Of a stretch of 64,000 nucleotides of DNA, positions 17,733 through 25,980 are shown piece by piece. The stretch lies in NCBI RefSeq assembly GCF_900215155.1, contig NZ_LT907980.1:4372490-4436489 (forward strand), given 5' to 3'. Position 1 is the first letter of the stretch. Each line of letters starts with the position of its first letter. Source of the DNA: Marinobacter sp. LV10R510-11A (GTDB lineage: Bacteria; Pseudomonadota; Gammaproteobacteria; Pseudomonadales; Oleiphilaceae). The notes beneath the pieces are model-generated. The model saw only the letters and a list, made by a program, of their open reading frames with translations. It was not told where the DNA came from and made no database searches. The position numbers and the translations under genes were made by a program.

Positions 17733-18950
17733 TTACACAACCTGCCCCATCTGAAATATCGGCAGGTACATGGCGATAATTAATCCGCCAACTAGCACGC
17801 CAAGAACCACCATAATCATCGGCTCCATTAATGCAGTCAGATTATCCACCATGTCATCAACCACACTCTCATAGTGCTCAGCAACCTTCTCAAGCATCTC
17901 ATCCAGATTACCAGATTCCTCACCAATCGCCGTCAACTGCACCGCCATCACCGGGAAAATATCCTGCTGCCGCATAGAAGCCTGCAACTGAGTACCACTG
18001 GAAACATCGTTCTTAATGCGTTGAATCGCATCCCGGTAAACCGCGTTACCTGTAGCTCCAGCCACCGAGTCCAGCGCATCCACAAGCGGAACACCCGCAG
18101 CAAACGTAGTAGAAAGCACCCGGCCGAATTTGGCGACCGCAGACTTATCAAGAATCTCACCAACAATAGGTAGCTTTAGGACATACTTATCCACAAAATC
18201 CGAGAACTTCTGTGAACGATGATTGGCCTCTTTGAACAGGTATATCGTGCCCGCAATCCCAAGTAATACCACAAACCACCAAGCCTGCATCCAGTCTGAA
18301 AGCCGCACAACCATCTGAGTAAATACCGGAAGCTCTGCTCCAAAGCCCTGAAACAGGCTTTCAAATTGCGGTACTACCTTTACCAGTAGTATTGCCGTAA
18401 CTATTACCGCAACGACGATGATCGCTGCGGGATAAGTCATGGCTTTCTTAACTTTTTTCTTGAGTATTTCGGTTTTTTCGAGATATGTGGCGATACGATC
18501 CAACATCTTCTCTAGCGCACCCGCTTTTTCACCGGAATCAACCAGGTTGCAGTAGAGATCGTCAAAGTGCCTGGGGTGCTTACGAAGCGCTCCCGCAAAA
18601 CTGGTACCAGAAGCGATGTCGTTCCTGACTGACATCACTAGTTCCTGCAAGCCCTTGTTTTCAAGGCCGTCAGTCACAATGTCAAAGCTCTGTACCAGTG
18701 GCACCCCTGCCTTCATCATCGTCGCCAGCTGCCGGGTAAGCATGGCAATGTCGAAGGGTGTGATTTTCTTGCTGCCACCAAACAAAGGCTTAGCTTTCTT
18801 CTTGACCTTATTCGGAATAATCCCCTGTTTGCGTAGCTGGGCCTTAGCCAAGGCCAGGCTAGAACCGCTAAGTTCACCCTTGGACTTGTTGCCTTTTCGG
18901 TCTTTGCCTTCCCAGATGTACGATTCCAGCTTTTGCGTTTTCTCTGCCAT
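17733..18950 (-). CDS. pilC: Type IV pilus inner-membrane platform protein PilC
   Basis: Polytopic platform protein of the type IV pilus machine (GspF/PilC family), 405 residues. It has two tandem GspF domains, each with the TRQLATMMKAGVPLVQSFD / STTFAAGVPLVDALDS type signature, and three hydrophobic segments including the C-terminal one (MEPMIMVVLGVLVGGLIIAM). It starts 2 bp after the end of pilB. It couples PilB ATP hydrolysis to pilin assembly. Confidence 0.95.
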   Translation of the reverse strand: MAEKTQKLESYIWEGKDRKGNKSKGELSGSSLALAKAQLRKQGIIPNKVKKKAKPLFGGSKKITPFDIAMLTRQLATMMKAGVPLVQSFDIVTDGLENKGLQELVMSVRNDIASGTSFAGALRKHPRHFDDLYCNLVDSGEKAGALEKMLDRIATYLEKTEILKKKVKKAMTYPAAIIVVAVIVTAILLVKVVPQFESLFQGFGAELPVFTQMVVRLSDWMQAWWFVVLLGIAGTIYLFKEANHRSQKFSDFVDKYVLKLPIVGEILDKSAVAKFGRVLSTTFAAGVPLVDALDSVAGATGNAVYRDAIQRIKNDVSSGTQLQASMRQQDIFPVMAVQLTAIGEESGNLDEMLEKVAEHYESVVDDMVDNLTALMEPMIMVVLGVLVGGLIIAMYLPIFQMGQVV

Positions 18951-18952
18951 GC

Positions 18953-20668
18953 TTAATCCTTCGTCACGCGGTTGGCTTCCTCAAGGCTGGTCACGCCCGC
19001 AATCACTTTTAGGAGTGCTGCTTGGCGTAAATTCCGGAAACCTTCGGCCTCAGCCTGCTTTGCAATTTTAATGGAGCTGGCTTCTTCCATAATCATGCTA
19101 GCCAGCTTTTCGGTTACCTTGACCGCCTCGTAAATACCGACGCGGCCCTTATACCCATTAGTGCATTTATCACAGCCCTTGGGGTGGAACAACGTAAAGC
19201 CTGTATCAATTTGTTCCTGTGTGAACCCTTCGGACAAAAGTAGGTCTTTTGGCACATCGCCAGGCTGTTTGCACGCACTGCATAGTTTTCGGCCAAGCCG
19301 TTGAGCAATGATCAAGCTCACAGACGTTGCAATGTTGAAGGCGGGCACGCCCATGTTCATCATTCGGGTGAGAGTTTCTGCCGCACTATTGGTGTGCAGT
19401 GTAGATAGAACCAGGTGGCCCGTCTGCGCCGCTTTAATCGCAATATTGGCAGTTTCAAGATCCCGGATCTCACCCACCATGATCACATCCGGATCCTGAC
19501 GGAGAAAGGCCCGCAGTGCTTCGGCAAATCCCAAGCCAACCCGGTTGTTCACGTTAACCTGGTTGATGCCCTCCAGGTTGATCTCGGCCGGATCCTCCGC
19601 CGTGGAGATGTTGATGTCTGCAGTGTTGAGGATGTTCAAGCCGGTATAAAGCGATACGGTTTTACCAGAGCCTGTGGGCCCGGTAACCAGAATCATGCCC
19701 TGTGGTTGGGACAGTGCATCCATATACAGCTTCTTCTGGTCTTCCTCATAGCCCAGCGCATCAATGCCCAGCTTGGCCTGGCTGGGATCCAGAATCCGCA
19801 GAACGATTTTCTCACCCCAAAGGGTAGGCAAAGTGTTAACCCGGAAATCGATAGCCTTGGTTTTGGACAGCTTCATCTTGATGCGGCCGTCCTGAGGAAC
19901 TCGGCGTTCCGAGATGTCCAGTTGTGCCATGATCTTTATGCGCGCCGATATCTTCGGCGCCAACTTAATGGAGGGCCGTGACATCTCTTTAAGAATGCCA
20001 TCTGTTCTATAACGCACACGGTAGGTTTTTTCGTACGGTTCAAAGTGCACGTCCGAAGCGCCGCCGCGAATGGCGTCCAGCAACATTTTGTTCACATACT
20101 TTACGATGGGCGCGTCGTCTACATCGCTGACAGCAACGGCCCCTTCATCCTCTTGTTCGCCACCTTCGGTTTCTACACCCTCAAGGTCGGCATCATCCAG
20201 GTCACCCATACTGGTGTCTTGGGACTCCAGATATTTGTCGATAGCTTCACGAAGCTTCGCATCATCGACCAGGATCGCATCGGTACTCAGGCCGGTGTTG
20301 AACTTAATCTCATCCAGTGCCTGAATATTGGTGGGGTCCGATACTGCAATAAACAGCCGATTGCCGCGCTTATAAAGCGGAAGCGCGTTGTGCTTTCGCA
20401 CCAACTTATCGTCGACCACGCCCTCCGGCATCATCTCCGGAAGGAAGGATGTGAGATCCAGAACCGATACCCCAAACTCCATTGCCGCAGAGAAAGCCAG
20501 CCGAGAGCTGTCCGCCAGTTTGTTCTGGGTGAGATAAGTGATCAGCGGAATTCGGTTCTGGGACGCTTGTATAAACGCGTCCTTCGCGGTTGCTTCATCA
20601 AGAAGCCCGTCGTCTACAAAGCGCCGGGCCAGGCCGGTTAGGGTGATGTTGCTTTTGTTAGTAGCCAT
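18953..20668 (-). CDS. pilB: Type IV pilus assembly ATPase PilB
   Basis: Hexameric traffic ATPase driving pilus extension, 571 residues. The N-terminal part is an MshEN/GspE-N domain. The ATPase core carries Walker A GPTGSGKT, an Asp box and a Walker B-type DPDVIMVGEIRD, followed by the HLVLSTLHTN His box and a tetracysteine zinc site (CSAC and CDKC). It is the first gene of the pilBCD operon, divergent from pilA, with a 320-bp control region between. Confidence 0.95.
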   Translation of the reverse strand: MATNKSNITLTGLARRFVDDGLLDEATAKDAFIQASQNRIPLITYLTQNKLADSSRLAFSAAMEFGVSVLDLTSFLPEMMPEGVVDDKLVRKHNALPLYKRGNRLFIAVSDPTNIQALDEIKFNTGLSTDAILVDDAKLREAIDKYLESQDTSMGDLDDADLEGVETEGGEQEDEGAVAVSDVDDAPIVKYVNKMLLDAIRGGASDVHFEPYEKTYRVRYRTDGILKEMSRPSIKLAPKISARIKIMAQLDISERRVPQDGRIKMKLSKTKAIDFRVNTLPTLWGEKIVLRILDPSQAKLGIDALGYEEDQKKLYMDALSQPQGMILVTGPTGSGKTVSLYTGLNILNTADINISTAEDPAEINLEGINQVNVNNRVGLGFAEALRAFLRQDPDVIMVGEIRDLETANIAIKAAQTGHLVLSTLHTNSAAETLTRMMNMGVPAFNIATSVSLIIAQRLGRKLCSACKQPGDVPKDLLLSEGFTQEQIDTGFTLFHPKGCDKCTNGYKGRVGIYEAVKVTEKLASMIMEEASSIKIAKQAEAEGFRNLRQAALLKVIAGVTSLEEANRVTKD

Positions 20669-20901
20669 AAATGAGGTAGAGAGTGCTGCCTGTGTGACTG
20701 AAATGAGATTTAAGTGATGGAGGGGAGTTTAGATGGCTGGTCTGGGTTTGGAAAGGCGTGTGGGTGGTTTGGGTAGTGACAAATTTTGTCAGGGGGTGAC
20801 GGGGAGTAGTAGTGGGGTTTTTGTTTGGGTATGTCGTCCTGAGTGTTATTTATTTGGTTAGTTATTTGATTTATGTAGGTTTTTAGTTGGGTTTCTCTAG
20901 T

Positions 20902-20917
20902 TGGCACGCGGGGTGCT
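20902..20917 (+). promoter_or_regulatory. Sigma-54 promoter of pilA
   Basis: TGGCAC with GG at 20903-20904 and GC at 20915-20916 gives the exact GG-N10-GC spacing of a -24/-12 RpoN promoter. It lies about 75 bp upstream of the pilA ATG, as expected for PilR/RpoN-controlled pilins. An activator site was not identified. Confidence 0.82.
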
Positions 20918-20991
20918 TTAGCTAAGACAGGCTCAATAAAACTGCTTGCGGGCCGTTTCGAGATTCTTAACGACAAAGGTAGAGGTTGAAT

Positions 20992-21465
20992 ATGAAGAAC
21001 ATGAACATTAATCATGCTCAGAAGGGTTTTACACTGATTGAATTGATGATCGTTGTTGCGATCATTGGTATTTTGGCGGCGGTGGCATTGCCTGCCTATC
21101 AAGACTACACGGTTAGGGCAAAAATGTCGGAGGCTATCGGTTTGGCCGCAAACGCCAAAACCACCGTGTCCGAGTTTATCATTACTCAAGGTGATCTTCC
21201 GGCAGACACCGCAGCTGCAGGGTTTACCGGTACAATTAACGGCGAGGTGGTTAATACGATCGCGTGGGATAAGACTAATTCAGCGATACTCATTACGCTA
21301 GCATCCGCCTTTGACGATGGCGGTTTAACTGGTGGTGAGCAGTTTGTATTGGAGGTCACATCAGCAATTGGTGATGCGAGTGTGACCTGGGACTGTAATA
21401 TTACGAATTCGGGAATCACGGCCACAGCAGTTCCGGCGAAGTATTTGCCTGCTAATTGCAGGTAA
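20992..21465 (+). CDS. pilA: Type IV major pilin PilA
   Basis: Type IVa pilin preprotein of 157 residues. The start at 20992 has a GAGG site 6 nt upstream. The short leader ends KG before the methylated Phe of [18 protein letters not shown], with Glu5 present. A C-terminal disulfide loop is formed by Cys in WDCN and the penultimate NCR. Pre-PilA is cleaved by PilD and assembled by PilB/PilC encoded divergently. The repeat array starts only 10 bp after the stop, and the first terminator-like hairpin downstream belongs to that array. Confidence 0.96.
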   Translation: MKNMNINHAQKGFTLIELMIVVAIIGILAAVALPAYQDYTVRAKMSEAIGLAANAKTTVSEFIITQGDLPADTAAAGFTGTINGEVVNTIAWDKTNSAILITLASAFDDGGLTGGEQFVLEVTSAIGDASVTWDCNITNSGITATAVPAKYLPANCR

Positions 21466-21567
21466 GTATAAGTGATCATGGACAGGCACACAATTGATAA
21501 TGATCATGGACAGGCACAGCTCGTCCATCGAACGCGGTGATGCGATGGCTCAATAGACCTAGAGATC

Positions 21568-21640
21568 AATCATGGACAGGCACAGCATAGCCTGACCTGA
21601 TTCCCAAAGGCCCGGAGGTTTCTGACCCCCGGGCCTTTTT
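21568..21640 (+). repeat. Complete repeat unit: imperfect hairpin plus terminator-like hairpin
   Basis: Hairpin 1 (21568-21602) pairs AATCA-T-GG-A-CAGGC with GCCTG-A-CC-TGATT around an 8-base loop, leaving a bulged T and an A-A mismatch. Hairpin 2 (21606-21640) pairs AAAGGCCCGG with CCGGGCCTTT and ends in a T-run, so it can act as an intrinsic terminator, probably also for pilA. Related full or near-full units are at 21893-21961, 22158-22230, 22315-22383, 23846-23912 and 24059-24130; 23996-24056 has lost the right arm of hairpin 2. Confidence 0.85.
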
Positions 21641-21743
21641 GTGTCCTGCGCCTAATTCGGTGTTATGTTCGGCCTGTTCCAACAAATAATCATGGACAGG
21701 ACATAGCCTGATGGACAGGCACAGCTTAGCCTGTGATTGCTAT

Positions 21744-21828
21744 AACAGTCATGGACAGGCACAGCATAGCCTGACCTGATCATAAACAGTCATGGACAGG
21801 CACAGCGGAAATGATCATGGACAGGCAC
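21744..21828 (+). repeat. 85-bp perfect direct repeat, copy 1 (copy 2 at 22064-22148)
   Basis: The block contains three core repeats and is identical to 22064-22148 by eye. Copy 2 is joined directly to the end of the 177-bp repeat copy at 21887-22063, showing recent segmental duplication inside the array. Confidence 0.85.
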
Positions 21829-21838
21829 AGCCCGCCGT

Positions 21839-21886
21839 ATAACCCAGCCGCCAGACTCATTCATCGAAAGATGGGTTAATAAAACA
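21839..21886 (-). pseudogene. hipA 3'-end remnant
   Basis: Read on the minus strand this stretch encodes NPSFDE followed by a stop and is similar to the 3' end of the hipA pseudogene at about 32383-32430, including the same downstream bases (CCCGCCGT). It sits directly after a core repeat, as that hipA end does. It is a short remnant of a lost HipBA cassette. Confidence 0.55.
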
Positions 21887-22063
21887 AAAAATAATCATGG
21901 ACAGGCACACGTAGCCTGACCTGACTCCCAAAGGCCCGACGGTTTCGACCCTCGGGCCTTTGCCGTTTTAGTGCGTCTATTCGGGGGTTATGGTAAGCCT
22001 GCGTTGGTTTTCCAGCGTTATGATGCCCGCAGTCTGTGCTTGACATACCATTTAGTGTCTATA
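21887..22063 (+). repeat. 177-bp perfect direct repeat, copy 1 (copy 2 at 22309-22485)
   Basis: The block carries a complete repeat unit and the promoter half of the RelE-type TA module (through TTGACA and the left operator arm). Copy 2 at 22309-22485 leads into the intact module. Copy 1 has lost its TA genes and is joined to the 85-bp repeat. Confidence 0.88.
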
Positions 22064-22461
22064 AACAGTCATGGACAGGCACAGCATAGCCTGACCTGAT
22101 CATAAACAGTCATGGACAGGCACAGCGGAAATGATCATGGACAGGCACTACACCAATAGTGATGGACAGGCACAGCTTAGCCTGAACTGATTCCCAAAGG
22201 CCCGGCGGTTTCGACCCCCGGGCCTTTTTGTGTCCTGCGCCTAATTCCATAGCCTGATGGACAGGCACAGCCCGTCCATCGCATGAATCGATCGATCATC
22301 ATGGACATAAAAATAATCATGGACAGGCACACGTAGCCTGACCTGACTCCCAAAGGCCCGACGGTTTCGACCCTCGGGCCTTTGCCGTTTTAGTGCGTCT
22401 ATTCGGGGGTTATGGTAAGCCTGCGTTGGTTTTCCAGCGTTATGATGCCCGCAGTCTGTGC

Positions 22462-22500
22462 TTGACATACCATTTAGTGTCTATATCTTATATGGTATGT
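22462..22500 (+). promoter_or_regulatory. Promoter and operator of the RelE-type TA module
   Basis: TTGACA at 22462-22467 is followed after 16 bp by TATCTT. A perfect inverted repeat (ACATACCAT at 22465-22473 and ATGGTATGT at 22492-22500) spans the -10 region and includes the toxin start codon at 22497, the layout expected for antitoxin autorepression. A -10 this close to the ATG suggests a leaderless or near-leaderless message. Confidence 0.72.
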
Positions 22501-22778
22501 GGGGGATACTTGAGCATAGGCGAGTAACGAAAAATTTGTCGGCGGCACCTGTTGAGGTGCAAAAGCGCTATGAGAAATGGAAGGATATCGTTTCCATTTC
22601 GGGCCCGCAGGGGCTAAAACAAATTCGAGGCTTTAACGATGAAGCGTTATCAGGGAAGTGGAAGGGTTTTCGATCCTCGCGGCTCAATATTCAGTATCGC
22701 GTTATTTATAAAGTGCAGAACAAGCAGGTGCTTGTAGAAGTTGAAAAAGTAACTCCCCATGATTATGGGAGGAGATGA
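22497..22778 (+). CDS. RelE/StbE-type mRNA interferase toxin
   Basis: Small basic toxin of the RelE/ParE superfamily, 93 residues from the ATG at 22497 (MWGILEHRRVTKNL). The core LSGKWKGFRSSRLNIQYRVIY and the ending VEVEKVTPHDYGRR are typical of this RelE subfamily, which cleaves ribosome-bound mRNA. It is followed 1 bp later by an XRE antitoxin, giving a toxin-first module. Both genes look complete, making this one of the few intact modules in the array. Confidence 0.86.
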   Translation: MWGILEHRRVTKNLSAAPVEVQKRYEKWKDIVSISGPQGLKQIRGFNDEALSGKWKGFRSSRLNIQYRVIYKVQNKQVLVEVEKVTPHDYGRR

Positions 22779-22779
22779 A

Positions 22780-23040
22780 ATGAGCGAATATCATAAGGCT
22801 AAAAGAAGGATTGAAGTGTCTGTTGGCGAATCTGTCCGGATTCTGCGTGAGCTTCAAGATATGAGTCAGAATGATCTGGCAGCGGCCACTGGCATACCAC
22901 AGTCTACTATTTCAGCTATTGAAAATGATCGGGTGCGTCTGGGTGTCGAGCGTGCAAAGATCTTGGCTCGGGCTCTGCAATGCCATCCGGCTGTGCTCGT
23001 ATTCCCAGGTTGGGATATTGAGCATGAATCCGCCGCATAA
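22780..23040 (+). CDS. XRE family antitoxin
   Basis: DNA-binding antitoxin of 86 residues. The start at 22780 is fixed by a strong ribosome site (GGAGGAG) inside the toxin 3' end. The helix-turn-helix is LRELQDMSQNDLAAATGIPQ followed by STISAIENDRVRLG. It should neutralise the upstream RelE-type toxin and repress the operator at 22465-22500. The next core repeat follows 20 bp after its stop. Confidence 0.88.
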   Translation: MSEYHKAKRRIEVSVGESVRILRELQDMSQNDLAAATGIPQSTISAIENDRVRLGVERAKILARALQCHPAVLVFPGWDIEHESAA

Positions 23041-23102
23041 AAATAATCAGGGGAATGACAATGGACAGGCACAGCATAGCCTGGTTGAAGTATTGGCAGC
23101 GC

Positions 23103-23845
23103 TCAGGCTGCCCGTCGTCGCCGGCTCTTGCGATAATCCTGGTAAGTTTCCTCAAATCGGGTAGCTCGTTCACACCACTGGCCAGGATCAAGGTTCAGCC
23201 GCTCCAGAATGGGCAGGGCTTTTTCATCAATTGCGCCGCGCTTGTCATCCCGGCTGATTCGGCCGGTGCAGTCGACTAGCTCCAGGTAATCCTCAAAGCT
23301 GAACAGAATGCCCCGCTGGAAGTTGTTTCGGATGACCCCTTCAAATCCTAGTAATGGCTTTAGCGGCACCGAAAAATCATTCAATGCTTGTTGCTCCGTT
23401 TGCCGTTGAATGGCCTCGGCGAGGCTAAAGGTGGGTTTGATACGTTCCTTGATGCTGGTGTGGTCTGATGTTTCCGGGGTGTCCGCCATCGCGGCTCGAA
23501 TGGGGTTTAAGTCCACATACGCCATGCAGGAGAGCAGGGCTTCTTCGGTGTCTAGAGGCTGGGATTTGAAGCGGCTTTCCCAGAAATGCCCAGTACACTG
23601 ATCCTCTCGGTTGGCTTGCCGAGCAATGGGTTCGTTCAGGCATTTCATGAACCAGCTCAAATCGCCAAGCCGGGCCCTGAAAGTTTCCGCGTACTGCGCC
23701 ACTCGCCCTAGCTCGGCAGCGCATAGCTTATCCCCCCGATGATACCGTTGAATTAGGGTCGGCCCCTTGTGCAGGCTGCACCAGCGCGCCAGAACTTCAT
23801 CGTCACTCCAGGGTTCTACGTCATCCGGGCAGAGCTTAACAAAAA
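23103..23845 (-). pseudogene. RAYT transposase remnant lacking the HUH motif (copy 1)
   Basis: This is the C-terminal part of the same REP-associated tyrosine transposase that is intact at 26128 and 36635. It keeps the Tyr region (MAYVDLNPIRA) but homology stops at about residue 77 of the intact protein, so the HUH motif (NHYHLVV) and everything before it are gone. The break runs into a stop codon and within a few bases meets a core repeat at 23848. Its 3' flank (ATAGCCTGGTTGAAG) joins a core repeat at 23060. Confidence 0.85.
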
Positions 23846-24237
23846 ATTATGGACAGGCACACGTAGTCTGACCTAATTCCCAAAGGCCCGGAGGTTTCGA
23901 TCTCCGGGCCTTTGCCGTTCTTGAATCATCATGGACAGGCACTAGCCTGAATCATCATGGACAGGCACTAGCCTGACCTGATTCCCAGAGGACCGGTCAT
24001 GGACAGGCACACGTAGCCTGATCTGATTCCCAAAGGCCCGGAGGTTTCGACCCTCGCAACAATCATGGACAGGCACAGCATAGCCTGACCTGATTCCCAA
24101 AGGCCCGGAGGTTTCGACCCCCGGGCCTTTTTGTATCCCGCGTATATGTCGGCGTTATGTTTATCCTGTTCCGGCGAGACCTGTCCCTCGGCACCGTGCG
24201 ATTTGTTTCTATACTTTTTGTATGTACAATAAGTGAT

Positions 24238-24717
24238 ATGAAAATCGATTTCGATCCAGGGAAGGACGCCATCAACACTAGGAAACACGGTGTTTCTTTG
24301 GCTGATGCAGCGTTGCTCGAATGGGAGTGTATGTGGCTCATCGAGGACGTGCGAAATTGTTACGGTGAACGCCGGATGATCGGGTACGCACCAATTGGTT
24401 CAAGGGTCTATATGCAGATAAAATCTAAATTTGGTCGAGTTTTTGATTTGCCATCGGATCAGGAAGAGGCAGAGATCAATGCCGGTATTGACGCAGATCC
24501 AGACGCTCGTGAGCTCACAGAGAAGGAGTTTGAACAACTACGACCCATGGGCAGGCCGAAAGCCGAGGTCACCAAGGAGCGGATCACTATTCGTCTCTCA
24601 CCTGAAGTGGTTGCAAAGTTCCGCGCCACTGGCAGCGGTTGGCAGACCCGCATGGATAAGGCGTTACAGGAATACCTGAGCAATCACAATCAGTCTGATA
24701 TAGAAAGGTTAGGCTGA
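24238..24717 (+). CDS. In-frame BrnT-BrnA toxin-antitoxin fusion
   Basis: One open frame of 159 residues joins two normally separate proteins. Residues 1-60 (MKIDFDPGKDAINTRKHGVS to GSRVYM) are the N-terminal two thirds of a BrnT toxin. Residues from about 64 on (FGRVFDLPSDQEEAEINAG to GRPKAEVTKERITIRLSPEV) are a BrnA antitoxin with its ribbon-helix-helix part and GWQTRMDKAL. The C-terminal BrnT strands and the first residues of BrnA are missing, so a deletion removed the gene border without a frameshift. A -10-like TATACT and an imperfect palindrome TTGTATGTACAA precede the ATG. The fused toxin part is probably inactive; the antitoxin part may still bind DNA. Confidence 0.8.
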   Translation: MKIDFDPGKDAINTRKHGVSLADAALLEWECMWLIEDVRNCYGERRMIGYAPIGSRVYMQIKSKFGRVFDLPSDQEEAEINAGIDADPDARELTEKEFEQLRPMGRPKAEVTKERITIRLSPEVVAKFRATGSGWQTRMDKALQEYLSNHNQSDIERLG

Positions 24718-24763
24718 ATGCGGGCTGATCGCAGTTAGTCGTGGACAGGCACAACATAGCCGC

Positions 24764-24946
24764 TATTTCGATGGAGCGATTGAGGTAGAGCAGGAAGTAA
24801 ACGGCGAACAGCGTTACTTTGCACTCGGCCATATAGGCCCCCGCCTTTACGCTCTGGTTTATACGCTGCGCATAAATATCGTTCGTGTAATCAGCTTGCG
24901 CAAGGCCAATAAACGCGAGGTGCGACGCTATGAGCAATTCAACTGA
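24764..24946 (+). pseudogene. brnT toxin 3' remnant
   Basis: Sixty in-frame codons encode the C-terminal part of a BrnT toxin, ending VRVISLRKANKREVRRYEQF N and a stop. The N-terminal part is absent; the sequence begins 10 bp after a core repeat (at 24739). The last 17 bp overlap the start of the following brnA, the normal BrnTA arrangement. Confidence 0.82.
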
Positions 24947-25163
24947 CCCAGAAATGATAGATACAGACAGCCCCGAGTGGTCTGACGCTATGTTTGCCAA
25001 AGCTAAGCTAAGCGAGGCACGGCGGCCAAAGTCGAAATCCCCCAAACAGTCCACCACGCTGCGAATTGATGAAGACGTTATCGAGTTCTTCAAGAGCGGC
25101 GGTAGTGGCTGGCAGACGAGAATGAACGAAGCCCTGCGACAATACGTGTCGGAGCACAGTTGA
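24930..25163 (+). CDS. brnA: BrnA antitoxin, orphaned
   Basis: Complete BrnA-type antitoxin of 77 residues with a C-terminal ribbon-helix-helix region (STTLRIDEDVIEFFKSGG followed by GWQTRMNEALRQYV). It overlaps the 3' end of a truncated brnT. The promoter that normally precedes brnT is lost with the toxin 5' end, so expression would depend on neighbouring transcription. A core repeat follows 18 bp after the stop. Confidence 0.85.
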   Translation: MSNSTDPEMIDTDSPEWSDAMFAKAKLSEARRPKSKSPKQSTTLRIDEDVIEFFKSGGSGWQTRMNEALRQYVSEHS

Positions 25164-25292
25164 GGGGCATTGACTATAAGATCATGGACAAGCACTGCTT
25201 GGCTGCGCGGGCCCCGGGGCTCTGCTGTTTTAGTGTGCGCGCTCTGAGGCGGGAGAGATGCCAATAGGCACACAATCTGCTATGCTTCTCCC

Positions 25293-25565
25293 ATGAAGCA
25301 AATAAACTGGAATTCTGAAAAGAATCAAACCTTGATGATCGAGCGTGGCATCTCTTTTGAGGATGTTGTGTTTGGTCTTCAGTCCGGTGGCTTGCTCGAT
25401 GATCTGGCTCATCCGAACACAGAAAAGTACCCAAGTCAGCGTATGTTCGTGGTAAAGGTCGACGATTACGCTTGGTTGGTTCCGTATGTTGAGAGCGAGA
25501 CGGAGTTTTTCCTCAAGACAATTATTCCCAGTCGCAAAGCCACCAAACAGTATTTAAGGGGGTAG
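25293..25565 (+). CDS. BrnT-like toxin (COG2929 type)
   Basis: Small protein of 90 residues of the BrnT-like toxin group. The start region MKQINWNSEKNQTLMIERG, the SFEDVVF block and the C-terminal FLKTIIPSRKATKQYL are characteristic. It is followed 1 bp after its stop by a CopG-like antitoxin, so the module is complete. A TATGCT-like -10 lies just upstream. Confidence 0.82.
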   Translation: MKQINWNSEKNQTLMIERGISFEDVVFGLQSGGLLDDLAHPNTEKYPSQRMFVVKVDDYAWLVPYVESETEFFLKTIIPSRKATKQYLRG

Positions 25566-25566
25566 T

Positions 25567-25869
25567 ATGGGTAGCACAAATCTGAAGCGAGAAGAGCAGG
25601 AGCTTCTTGAAGCGTATGAGGCTGGTGAGTTTCAGCCCGACTTGGACGACGAGCGCCGGAAATTCATTGCAAAGACGGCAGAAGATGCATTCAAGAAAGA
25701 CAAGCGCATTAATATCCGTATTTCTAGCCGAGATCTGGAAGCGCTCCAGCGCCGTGCGTTGGAAGAGGGTCTTCCATATCAATCACTCGTATCCAGCGTT
25801 TTGCACAAGTATGTGTCCGGCGGGCTCAAGGATATTTCTGCTAACAAGTCGGGCCAGCAGACACGCTAG
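25567..25869 (+). CDS. CopG-like ribbon-helix-helix antitoxin
   Basis: Antitoxin of 100 residues partnering the BrnT-like toxin. The acidic N-terminal half (KREEQELLEAYEAGEFQPD) is the usual toxin-binding part. The C-terminal INIRISSRDLEALQRRALE followed by GLPYQSLVSSVLHKYV is a ribbon-helix-helix DNA-binding domain. Both partners look intact. Confidence 0.83.
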   Translation: MGSTNLKREEQELLEAYEAGEFQPDLDDERRKFIAKTAEDAFKKDKRINIRISSRDLEALQRRALEEGLPYQSLVSSVLHKYVSGGLKDISANKSGQQTR

Positions 25870-25879
25870 TACATCCATT

Positions 25880-25925
25880 GGGTTCAACGTGAGAATAGCC
25901 CGGTTGAAATATTGGCTGTGCTCAA
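25880..25925. pseudogene. Decayed RAYT 3'-flank copy
   Basis: The stretch ATAGCCCGGTTGAAATATTG and the following CTCAAGCTACCCCGTGGCTC parallel the sequence just downstream of the RAYT stop codons at 23075-23120, 26100-26145 and 36610-36655. It is a degraded end of another RAYT copy, next to the core repeat at 25948. Confidence 0.5.
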
Positions 25926-25980
25926 GCTACCCCGTGGCTCTAAACTAATCATGGACAGGCCCGACACGGCTGATCATCAG

